Assembly (NCBI GenBank): GCA_041499035.1
Contig: JBGQJK010000002.1
Coordinates: 1 to 64,000 of the forward strand
Reading direction: 5' to 3'
DNA: 64,000 nucleotides
From: DATFUL01 sp041499035
Lineage (GTDB): Bacteria; Patescibacteriota; Microgenomatia; UBA8517
Position numbers and translations under genes: made by a program
In this document: piece after piece, positions 23,190 through 30,758 of the stretch
Layout of the letters: the number at the start of each line of letters is the position of its first letter
How positions within the stretch are numbered: position 1 is the first letter of the stretch
Notes under the pieces: model-generated
The model's input: the letters and a program-made list of their open reading frames with translations, nothing else
The model's database searches: none
What the model was told of the DNA's origin: nothing

Positions 23190-24755
23190 ATGTCCAAGCC
23201 GCTCAAAAAAATTGTATTTTCTTTTTTAACTGCACTCGTCCTTCTTTTTTCTTTTGCTCCATTTTTTAGAGCAAAAGCTGCAATCCCACCGGGAGGAATA
23301 AATGTCGGCATTGACCCAAGTAATCTTTGGAGTCATACGTGGTATGCCGAGGAGAATCCGTTTGCCTGGTATCAAAAAGTTTACGACGATTCTATATCCC
23401 CAACCAGCGAGATTTTTGGAGAACGCTATACGGCCGCACAAGTCCAGTGGGTTATTTACGGGCTTTTCTCCTTCTTCTGGAACTTTATACCTGGAAACCC
23501 GCAACTGACAACCTGCGCTATTAGCGGGGATATCAGCAGCTGCCAAACCTTGCTTCAAAAACTCCAAAGTGCTATCAAAATAGGTGATAGTAGCGGGCCG
23601 ACGCCGGCATCAACTACGGCATCTATATTTACTTTTGCTGGCCAGAATCCGATTTCAGGAGTTTATTATTTTAAAAACCTGATCGGGAAATTTTCCCTAA
23701 TATCCGAGGTTCACGCCCAGGGGTTTGGCTACACAAACGCAGCAAATTCAATTGTAGGTATTTGGAGAGTTACCAGAAATATTAGCTACGGCTTTATGGT
23801 ATTGGCCATAATCATTTTTGCTTTTATGATTATGTTTAGAGTAAAAATCAATCCCCAGGTAGTTATTACAGTTCAACTCGCAATACCGAGACTGGTATTC
23901 GCATTAATCCTCATTACTTTTTCATATGCAATCGCAGGGTTCGCGATCGATTTAATGTATGTAACAATCGGGCTTTTAGCAGTATTAATAAACGGGGCTC
24001 AGTTAACAAGCGAGACACCTATCCAGCTGTTCCAAAACTTTGTCTCGAGCAATAGTTTTGTATTATTATATAACTACTGGATACATTTATTGGTCGCAAG
24101 TATTGTTGCCACGGTTTCGCCCGGTGGAGGATTCGGGCTTGGAATTCTTCTTGTCCTATTCGCAATAATTGCTATTCTTGCAGTTATATGGTGGTCCCTC
24201 AAAATTGTTTGGATGGTAATTAAAACGTTTGTGTCAATTATTCTGACGATCGTCGTTGGACCGTTAGAAATAATGCTCGGGACAGTCACTGAATCTACAG
24301 GTTTTGGCGCGTGGCTTAAAAGACTGATATCTTATTTGGCGGTTTATCCTATGATGTGTTTAATGTTTTTTCTGGCATTTTTCTTCCTCAATCAGGGCGG
24401 GGACACAGCCGGATTCGGAGGGACAATTCCGTTTAACCCGGCAACAAATTTCATAGGTCCTAATTCGTGGGTTCCGCCTATGTCATTTTTAACGGGAAAC
24501 GGACAAAGGTTAATATGGATTCTTGTAAGCTTTGTTATTTTCAGCGAGATAACAAAAGTCGCAGAAATGGCACAAAAATTTATTGAGGGTAAGCCGTGGG
24601 AGTATGGAACTGCTGTTGGAGAAGTGAGACAGGGTGCAAAGAACGTTGGTCAGTCCGCAACCGACTTCGCAAGACTATATGCCTCCACTAAGGCTATCGG
24701 AGGAACTGCACAAGGAGTAGTCAACGCTCTAAAGTGGCTAGCATTTATGCCGTAG
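23190..24755 (+). CDS. VirB6/TrbL-like polytopic membrane protein
   Basis: 521 residues. An N-terminal signal/anchor (9-30), a periplasmic or external region to about 190, then six or so transmembrane helices (SYGFMVLAIIIFAFMIMF, AIPRLVFALILITFSYAIAGFAI, LLVLFAIIAILAVIWWSLKIVW and others). The layout and position match the VirB6/TrbL channel component of type IV secretion systems. It would form the inner-membrane pore working with VirB4 and PrgI/VirB3 encoded downstream. Confidence 0.75.
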   Translation: MSKPLKKIVFSFLTALVLLFSFAPFFRAKAAIPPGGINVGIDPSNLWSHTWYAEENPFAWYQKVYDDSISPTSEIFGERYTAAQVQWVIYGLFSFFWNFIPGNPQLTTCAISGDISSCQTLLQKLQSAIKIGDSSGPTPASTTASIFTFAGQNPISGVYYFKNLIGKFSLISEVHAQGFGYTNAANSIVGIWRVTRNISYGFMVLAIIIFAFMIMFRVKINPQVVITVQLAIPRLVFALILITFSYAIAGFAIDLMYVTIGLLAVLINGAQLTSETPIQLFQNFVSSNSFVLLYNYWIHLLVASIVATVSPGGGFGLGILLVLFAIIAILAVIWWSLKIVWMVIKTFVSIILTIVVGPLEIMLGTVTESTGFGAWLKRLISYLAVYPMMCLMFFLAFFFLNQGGDTAGFGGTIPFNPATNFIGPNSWVPPMSFLTGNGQRLIWILVSFVIFSEITKVAEMAQKFIEGKPWEYGTAVGEVRQGAKNVGQSATDFARLYASTKAIGGTAQGVVNALKWLAFMP

Positions 24756-24762
24756 AATGCAA

Positions 24763-27030
24763 CTAAGCTTCAAGGCCTTTATTGGTAGCATCTGTGGGGA
24801 GTCCCTTGGCTTGGTCTGGAGGGATAATTCCGATTCTTCCTATTCTATAACGTATCCTGTCTATGGCTGATACTACCTTGTTTGTCATAACCCCTCTATC
24901 TTTGGTTGCTACTTTATCTGCATCTTGCGCCAGCCACTCCTTATACTGAGGGAGTGATCTTATTCCATCCCAAAAAGCTAGCACCAACTTTTTTTTATAA
25001 TTCCTTACCTCATCCGTAACGTATTTATCTGTAGCTTTTTTGTTAGCTTTGGCTTGTTCCACTTTTCTTCTGTCTTTTTTATCCGCTTCGGTTAAGGCTG
25101 CCTCGCCTCCTTCTCTAATTCCATTATATATCCCCCTGAAGCGGCCGTTAAACACAACCTGCGCGTTTAGTGCAATCCCCATATTGGCGGCGAATTTTTC
25201 CCAAAAAGTTTTTTCTTTAAGTTCCCGTATATCCCAATCTGTTCTCATCATGTACTGGAAAAGTCCGATTTTTTCCCGACCGGCAATAAATATTCCAAGG
25301 GCTGCCTGATTATATGTTTTTGGATGAAGACCCTCCCACTGCAGCTCACCAAGATGAAATGCTCTTTCTGCGGGAAGTTCTACCATTTTTCTAAGAACGG
25401 GGTCATATCCCTGTCCTTTTCTATACCCCCATCTCATCTCGTCAAATGACCTTTTCCCAACATCTACAAACTTCATTTTTATCTTACTCTCGACAAATTG
25501 CCTATTACCATCCTTATCCAAATCTTCCACCTCTTTTACCGTCCCGTCATCATTAAGCTCGTGCCCCTTACCTGTCCAACTTTTAAAATAGGGAACCGCA
25601 AACCTATCAGGATATTTTTGGAAAGCGCCATCGGGTCCAAAACCTCTGATTTCAGGTTTTAAGAACCTATAGACCTGAGTAAAAATATTGGGGCCAATTA
25701 CTTTAATTCTATCGCAGGAAGTCATTCCCCCCATCTCATGGGATATATAGTTACCTTCCGGACGATCAAGTTCTTTATCATATTCTCTATGGTAAACCTG
25801 ACCCCCAAGGTCGGAAGCCATTCCGGTTACTCTAAGCATCTCCCAAGCGATAAAGCGGGCATCCCGCGCCTCTTTTTTAGCCATGTTACCTTTAGCCTCG
25901 CTTCCACCCCCTATAAACCTTTCAATTTGTTCAAAAACATGCTCTGCGTCGTTCCACGAAGACTCAACCAAAATGTTTCCTTTCTCCGTAAGGAGCCCTC
26001 TAATGCCTTTGTGTTTTTTATCAGGATCATTAAAGTCGACCGGCTCTTTGTTCCATGACCACGGCTCGCCAATCCATTTAACCAAAGTAGCATTTAATGT
26101 TCTTCCTTGCCTTTCTTCGGGTCTTAAGAAAAGGTCATCTACTTCCTGATCCGAAACCTTAAATAAAAACTTAAAACCGGGTCGTGTGACTAAATCTTTA
26201 AACTGCTCATAATTTTCGGACTGTGCAGCAAGTTCCAGACATTGGAGCGAAACACTCATTGCGTCCCCAAACTCGTGGCCCTTTCTAAATTCCGCTCCGC
26301 CTTCTGTTTTTGTAAGAATGCTCTTCCTATCTACCCCTTCTACCCCAGTAAATCTACCCTCGGCGTCGCAAAGAATTCTCATCGCTTCATGGGTAAGGCT
26401 GCCCATAAAATAAAATTGGACTAGGCCCTCCAGATTTTCCGTCTGGTTCCAGACATATCTAGCCATTTTAACCATATCTTCTCTGGCAGTCATTTCACCA
26501 TCAACTCTGGTGAGGACCTCCGCAAGGGCTTTGCGCTGTTCGTCCGTACCGGGTTCGTAAGACACCGTCTGGCCAATTATCGACTCCTGCTTGATCTTTC
26601 CATCCTGATCCTGAACGACCCTCCTTTCCGTCTCCGCCCAAACAACAGTAGAGGTATAAGCATATCCCGGAAAAGAAAAGGTTGCCTCCCGCTGTTGGTC
26701 TCCATTTTCATCTACAACACTTTTGTAAGTAAGGTACCCCATATCCTGAAGATCCTGAAGCGTTTCGTTCATTACAGAAATTCTGCCTTCCAGATTAGCT
26801 TTCACTTGATCCATACTCCATTCGGCAACTGTGCCGTCCGGCTTAAGGATCATATTTTCAAAGATGGCCATATACGACCTACTGGCGTCGATTAATTGTT
26901 TGGGGTCTACCGAACGTTCTATGACCTCAATATTTGGAAGTCCTTCTCTAAGATGTCTTGCAGCTTCGGGTTGTTTATTTTTGTCGTCTTTACCTTGTTC
27001 CGTACTAGCACCAGTCGGGAGTTCAGTCAT
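24763..27030 (-). CDS. Large soluble protein of unknown function inside the secretion locus
   Basis: 755 residues from the ATG at 27030, which has TACAAT exactly six bases upstream. No signal peptide, membrane helix or motif is recognised; the protein is acidic-basic mixed and rich in Lys, Glu, Arg and Asp, with a coiled Lys-rich region near residues 670-710 (TEADKKDRRKVEQAKANKKA). It is on the strand opposite to the secretion genes and separates virB6 from prgI. It could be a substrate, effector or cytoplasmic factor of the system; nothing in the sequence proves this. Confidence 0.75.
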   Translation of the reverse strand: MTELPTGASTEQGKDDKNKQPEAARHLREGLPNIEVIERSVDPKQLIDASRSYMAIFENMILKPDGTVAEWSMDQVKANLEGRISVMNETLQDLQDMGYLTYKSVVDENGDQQREATFSFPGYAYTSTVVWAETERRVVQDQDGKIKQESIIGQTVSYEPGTDEQRKALAEVLTRVDGEMTAREDMVKMARYVWNQTENLEGLVQFYFMGSLTHEAMRILCDAEGRFTGVEGVDRKSILTKTEGGAEFRKGHEFGDAMSVSLQCLELAAQSENYEQFKDLVTRPGFKFLFKVSDQEVDDLFLRPEERQGRTLNATLVKWIGEPWSWNKEPVDFNDPDKKHKGIRGLLTEKGNILVESSWNDAEHVFEQIERFIGGGSEAKGNMAKKEARDARFIAWEMLRVTGMASDLGGQVYHREYDKELDRPEGNYISHEMGGMTSCDRIKVIGPNIFTQVYRFLKPEIRGFGPDGAFQKYPDRFAVPYFKSWTGKGHELNDDGTVKEVEDLDKDGNRQFVESKIKMKFVDVGKRSFDEMRWGYRKGQGYDPVLRKMVELPAERAFHLGELQWEGLHPKTYNQAALGIFIAGREKIGLFQYMMRTDWDIRELKEKTFWEKFAANMGIALNAQVVFNGRFRGIYNGIREGGEAALTEADKKDRRKVEQAKANKKATDKYVTDEVRNYKKKLVLAFWDGIRSLPQYKEWLAQDADKVATKDRGVMTNKVVSAIDRIRYRIGRIGIIPPDQAKGLPTDATNKGLEA

Positions 27031-27036
27031 ACAAAA

Positions 27037-27042
27037 ATTGTA
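27037..27042 (-). promoter_or_regulatory. -10 box (TACAAT) six bases before the ATG at 27030
   Basis: TACAAT on the minus strand, six bases, ATG. Supports the start at 27030 and a leaderless transcript. Confidence 0.5.
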
Positions 27043-27153
27043 GCACAAAAAGAAGAGCCAAGAACTTGTGAAAAGGGATTCCCCTTGCGTCTAGTGCTTC
27101 ACGAGATAACCTGTAATGAGAGCTGCCCTACTTCGTAGAAGCAAGCTCCGCTT

Positions 27154-28197
27154 ATGGAACAGCACGCAATACCACAAAATGTATCTTCATACCAATTTAA
27201 ATTGGTTGGAGATATGACGCTTAAACAGTTCTTTCAACTTGCGGGGGGTATTTTGGCCGGCATAATTTTTTATTCGTCCCCGCTTCTCGGCATAATCAAA
27301 TGGCCGCTCGCAATTTTATCGGTACTACTTGGAATCGGACTTGCGTTTCTCCCTCTTGAGGAGCGTCCTTTGGAAAAATGGATCTTCGCTTTCTTTAAAG
27401 CAATCTACGCGCCTACTATTTTTTCCTGGCAAAAAGGCGCCACACGCCCAAAGTTTTATCAGGACGAAACCCCTACAGCTTCCAACCCCGAACAGGACGC
27501 GGCTCTTAAAACTTATTTGGCAACGACTTCTCAAACTTCCACAGCCTTAGGAAATCTGGAAAAGGCGGAGAGCGGGTTTCTTGCCCAACTCACCGGGCTC
27601 TTTTCCCTGGGCCAGGGTACCACCCCCGCGCCCGCCCCCGTAGCGCCCCCGGTAGCCGCGCCGCCAAAGCCGGCGGTTGTACCGATTCCGGAAAACTCGC
27701 CGGTAAAAATTCCGGCAGCACCAACTCACCTGATCGTTGAAGAGAAGTTGATACCCGTAGTTCCCCAAAACCAAGTCACCACAAACCAGGTTGTTGGGAT
27801 TATTGCAGGCAACGAAATGATCTCGACCAAACAGGCAATGTTTTCTGTAGACGCAGCTCCACCCAATCCCCCCACCTCACCCAATGTAGTGGTAGGCCAG
27901 GTCGTAGACCAGGACAGAAAAATCATAGAGGGAGCAATTATGGAAATTAAAGACTCAATGGGACGCCCAATAAGGGCCCTCAGAAGCAACAAGGTGGGAC
28001 ACTTCATTACGGTTACCCAACTTGATAACGGAAGATATGAAATTGTTACCGAAAAAGACGGCTATGAATTTACCCCGGTCTCGTTTGACGCAAACGGCAA
28101 TCTTATTCCGCCAATTTTGGTTCAAGGAAAAAGGTTGGCACCTGAAGTAGAAGAGGCGCCCCCGGCAATAGTCAAACCGGCTTACTCAATCAATTAA
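27154..28197 (+). CDS. PrgI-family (VirB3-like) membrane protein with C-terminal carboxypeptidase-regulatory-like domain
   Basis: 347 residues. Residues 1-100 are PrgI-like: IPQNVSSYQFKLVGDMTLKQFFQLAGG followed by two membrane helices and the EERPLEKWIFAFFKAIYAPT segment. A Pro/Ala-rich linker (155-185) leads to a beta-sandwich of the CarboxypepD-regulatory type (VVVGQVVDQDRKIIEGAIMEI to about 330). PrgI proteins sit next to VirB4 ATPases in Gram-positive conjugation systems. An AAGCTCCGCTT palindrome directly abuts the ATG. Confidence 0.8.
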   Translation: MEQHAIPQNVSSYQFKLVGDMTLKQFFQLAGGILAGIIFYSSPLLGIIKWPLAILSVLLGIGLAFLPLEERPLEKWIFAFFKAIYAPTIFSWQKGATRPKFYQDETPTASNPEQDAALKTYLATTSQTSTALGNLEKAESGFLAQLTGLFSLGQGTTPAPAPVAPPVAAPPKPAVVPIPENSPVKIPAAPTHLIVEEKLIPVVPQNQVTTNQVVGIIAGNEMISTKQAMFSVDAAPPNPPTSPNVVVGQVVDQDRKIIEGAIMEIKDSMGRPIRALRSNKVGHFITVTQLDNGRYEIVTEKDGYEFTPVSFDANGNLIPPILVQGKRLAPEVEEAPPAIVKPAYSIN

Positions 28198-28201
28198 TAA
28201 T

Positions 28202-28894
28202 ATGTTAAATATTCCAAAAATACCTTACTTATCGGTTCCGGATAAGCCAATCACTTCGACGACTCAAAATCACCTGCCTATCGCCGACGTAACAAACGAT
28301 GTTGCTCTTTATAAGGACGGTGGGGCCGCCCTTGTCATGGAGTCAACTTCCTTAAACTTTGGGCTTCTTAGTGAAAAGGAACAACAGGCAGTGATAGCCG
28401 CATATGCGGCCATGATTAACTCTCTTTCTTTCTCGGTCCAGATAATAGTTAAGACACAGCGAAAAGATATTAGCTCCTATATCAGCTACATTGACCAGCA
28501 GGCCAAAAAACTTACCCACCCTCTTCTTCAAAAATTGATGGCGGAATACCGCGGATTCATTATGGACTCGGTTAAAAAGAAAAACGTCTTGGGAAAGCGG
28601 TTTTTTGTTGTACTTTACCTTTCCCCCCTTGAACTTGGCGTCGGAAAATCAATAGCGGCAGTAACCAAAAGGGGCGAAATGCTTCCTTTTACAAAATCGT
28701 ATGTCGTAAAAAAGACAAAAATAGTTCTCTACCCCCGGCGAGACCACCTGATGCGGCAGGCGGGGCGCCTCGGAATTAAATTTAGACAACTTACGACTGC
28801 CGAACTTATTGATCTTTTCTATTTGGTTTATAACCCGGAACGTCCAGCAGTTAAAAAAGAACCTGAGGTTATATTAGAACATAAGCAGCAATGA
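28202..28894 (+). CDS. VirB4 N-terminal-like protein (TraC/CagE-type)
   Basis: 230 residues without membrane helices. The pattern (IADVTNDVALYKDGGAALVMESTSLNFGLLSEKEQ, then YAAMINSLSFSVQIIVKTQRKD) is that of the N-terminal domain of VirB4/TraC-type ATPases, here as its own gene. It overlaps the virB4 start by four bases (ATGA), so the two are produced together and probably form one complex. Function inferred from this position. Confidence 0.75.
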   Translation: MLNIPKIPYLSVPDKPITSTTQNHLPIADVTNDVALYKDGGAALVMESTSLNFGLLSEKEQQAVIAAYAAMINSLSFSVQIIVKTQRKDISSYISYIDQQAKKLTHPLLQKLMAEYRGFIMDSVKKKNVLGKRFFVVLYLSPLELGVGKSIAAVTKRGEMLPFTKSYVVKKTKIVLYPRRDHLMRQAGRLGIKFRQLTTAELIDLFYLVYNPERPAVKKEPEVILEHKQQ

Positions 28895-30756
28895 AGATAC
28901 AAGTTCCCGTTAATCAAGTTCCACCTCCGGCGCCCGCTGCAAGTCTTCTTGTTGTGGACAATCACACTTCAACCCCAGTCATCAAAACTCAGGAACTAAA
29001 ACCAAAGATGGAAAGCCCCGCTGCAAGTGTGGCTCAAGGAGCAAGTGTTCTTGATATTATTGCCCCCCAGGCGATCGAAGAAGATTTTGATTTTTTTAAA
29101 ATCAACGATGTATATTTCCGGACCATTTTTGTGGGCGGTTACCCCAGATTTGTGGCCCCGGGGTGGCTTGAGCCGGTTGTAAACTTTGATTCAAGCCTTG
29201 ATATATCTTTCTATGTTTACCCCGTGGACGGAAAAAGCGTTCTCGATGATTTACGGCGCAAAATTGCGGAGATGGAGGCGGAAATTTCAACAGATATAGA
29301 ACGCGGCAGAATCGTTGACCCTTCAACCCAAGCCAAACTTGAAGACGCAAGGAGTCTGCAGGAACAACTTGTCAAAGGCATTGAAAGATTCTACGAATTC
29401 AGCTTTTATATAACCATTCCCGCAAACACCGTTGAGGAGCTTAACCACGTGACCAAACAAATTGAGTCCCAACTCGGCTCACTTTTAATTGTCAGTAAAC
29501 ACGCCCTACTCGACCAGGAAGCCGGTTTTCTTTCAACCGCCCCGTTTGGGATGGACAGACTAAATATAACGAGAAATATGGACACAACCTCTGTTGCTAC
29601 AACTTTTCCTTTAACTTCAACGGAACTTTCAAGTGACCGTGGTGTTCTTTACGGAATAAACTCACAAAACGAGTCTTTTATTATTTTCGACCGGTTTTCC
29701 CTTGAAAACGCAAACATGACCATTTTTGCTACCTCCGGCGCCGGAAAATCCTACTTTGTTAAGTTGGAAGCCCTAAGGTCACTTATGATTGGAACGGAAG
29801 CTATAATAATTGACCCAGAAAGCGAATATAAACCCTTGGCCCAAGCCGTAGGTGGAGAATATATTTCATTTAATTTTAATTCCCCTGCTAAAATCAACCC
29901 TTTTGACCTTTCTCAAGTCCGTGAAGAGGGCGAAAACCAGCTGGGGCAAAAAATTCTTTCGCTCCATTCACTAATGAAAGTTATTATGGGAGTAATCACC
30001 CCGACCCAGGAGGCACTCCTCGACAGGGCTCTCGTTATGACCTACCGAAACAAAGGAATAACTATGGACCCCGACACACAATCTAGGGAACCCCCTCTTA
30101 TGGAAGACTTGTATAAAACTTTAATCGGCATGGAGGTTCCCGACGCACTGGATCTTTCCGCCCGCATCGAAAAATTTGTCCGCGGGAGCTTCGTTGGAAT
30201 TTTTGACAAGCAAACAAATATAAATATAACAAATCCTTTTACCGTTTTTTCGGTCAAAGACCTGCAGGATGCCCTGCGTCCCATCGCCATGTTTATAATT
30301 CTTGACTATATTTGGACGCGCGTTAAGAAAGACTTAAAGAGAAGGATTCTGATAATTGATGAGGCCTGGCACATGATGCGCTATCCCGACACTGCGCAGT
30401 TTCTTTGGAGTGTGGTTAAGAGGGCCCGTAAATACTTCCTGGGACTCACTACAGTAACGCAGGACGTCGAAGACTTCCTGGCGCAAGATATTGGTAAGGC
30501 AATCATTACAAACAGCTCCATGGAGGTTCTCCTAAAGCAATCCCCCGCGGCAATTGACAAAATCGGAGAAGTGTTTTATTTAAGCCAGGGAGAAAAACAA
30601 CTACTTTTGGCCGCAAATGTCGGCGAAGGAATATTTTTTGCCGGACCCCACCATGCACCAATAAGAGTCGTGGCTTCCGAGGATGAAAACATCTTAATTA
30701 CAACCAAGCCCCAGGAAATTGCGAAAGTAAACCCAAATCAATATGAAGCAAAATAA
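28891..30756 (+). CDS. virB4: VirB4-family type IV secretion ATPase
   Basis: 621 residues. The motor domain has Walker A TSGAGKSYF (K286), Walker B RILIIDEAWHMM (D490, E491), and the DPESEYKPLA and TQDVEDFL motifs typical of VirB4/TraC. The N-terminal 100 residues include a Pro-rich leader and EEDFDFFKINDVYFRTIFVGGYPR. VirB4 powers assembly and substrate transfer at the cytoplasmic face. The coupling protein VirD4 is not in this window. Confidence 0.92.
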   Translation: MKIQVPVNQVPPPAPAASLLVVDNHTSTPVIKTQELKPKMESPAASVAQGASVLDIIAPQAIEEDFDFFKINDVYFRTIFVGGYPRFVAPGWLEPVVNFDSSLDISFYVYPVDGKSVLDDLRRKIAEMEAEISTDIERGRIVDPSTQAKLEDARSLQEQLVKGIERFYEFSFYITIPANTVEELNHVTKQIESQLGSLLIVSKHALLDQEAGFLSTAPFGMDRLNITRNMDTTSVATTFPLTSTELSSDRGVLYGINSQNESFIIFDRFSLENANMTIFATSGAGKSYFVKLEALRSLMIGTEAIIIDPESEYKPLAQAVGGEYISFNFNSPAKINPFDLSQVREEGENQLGQKILSLHSLMKVIMGVITPTQEALLDRALVMTYRNKGITMDPDTQSREPPLMEDLYKTLIGMEVPDALDLSARIEKFVRGSFVGIFDKQTNINITNPFTVFSVKDLQDALRPIAMFIILDYIWTRVKKDLKRRILIIDEAWHMMRYPDTAQFLWSVVKRARKYFLGLTTVTQDVEDFLAQDIGKAIITNSSMEVLLKQSPAAIDKIGEVFYLSQGEKQLLLAANVGEGIFFAGPHHAPIRVVASEDENILITTKPQEIAKVNPNQYEAK

Positions 30757-30758
30757 TT

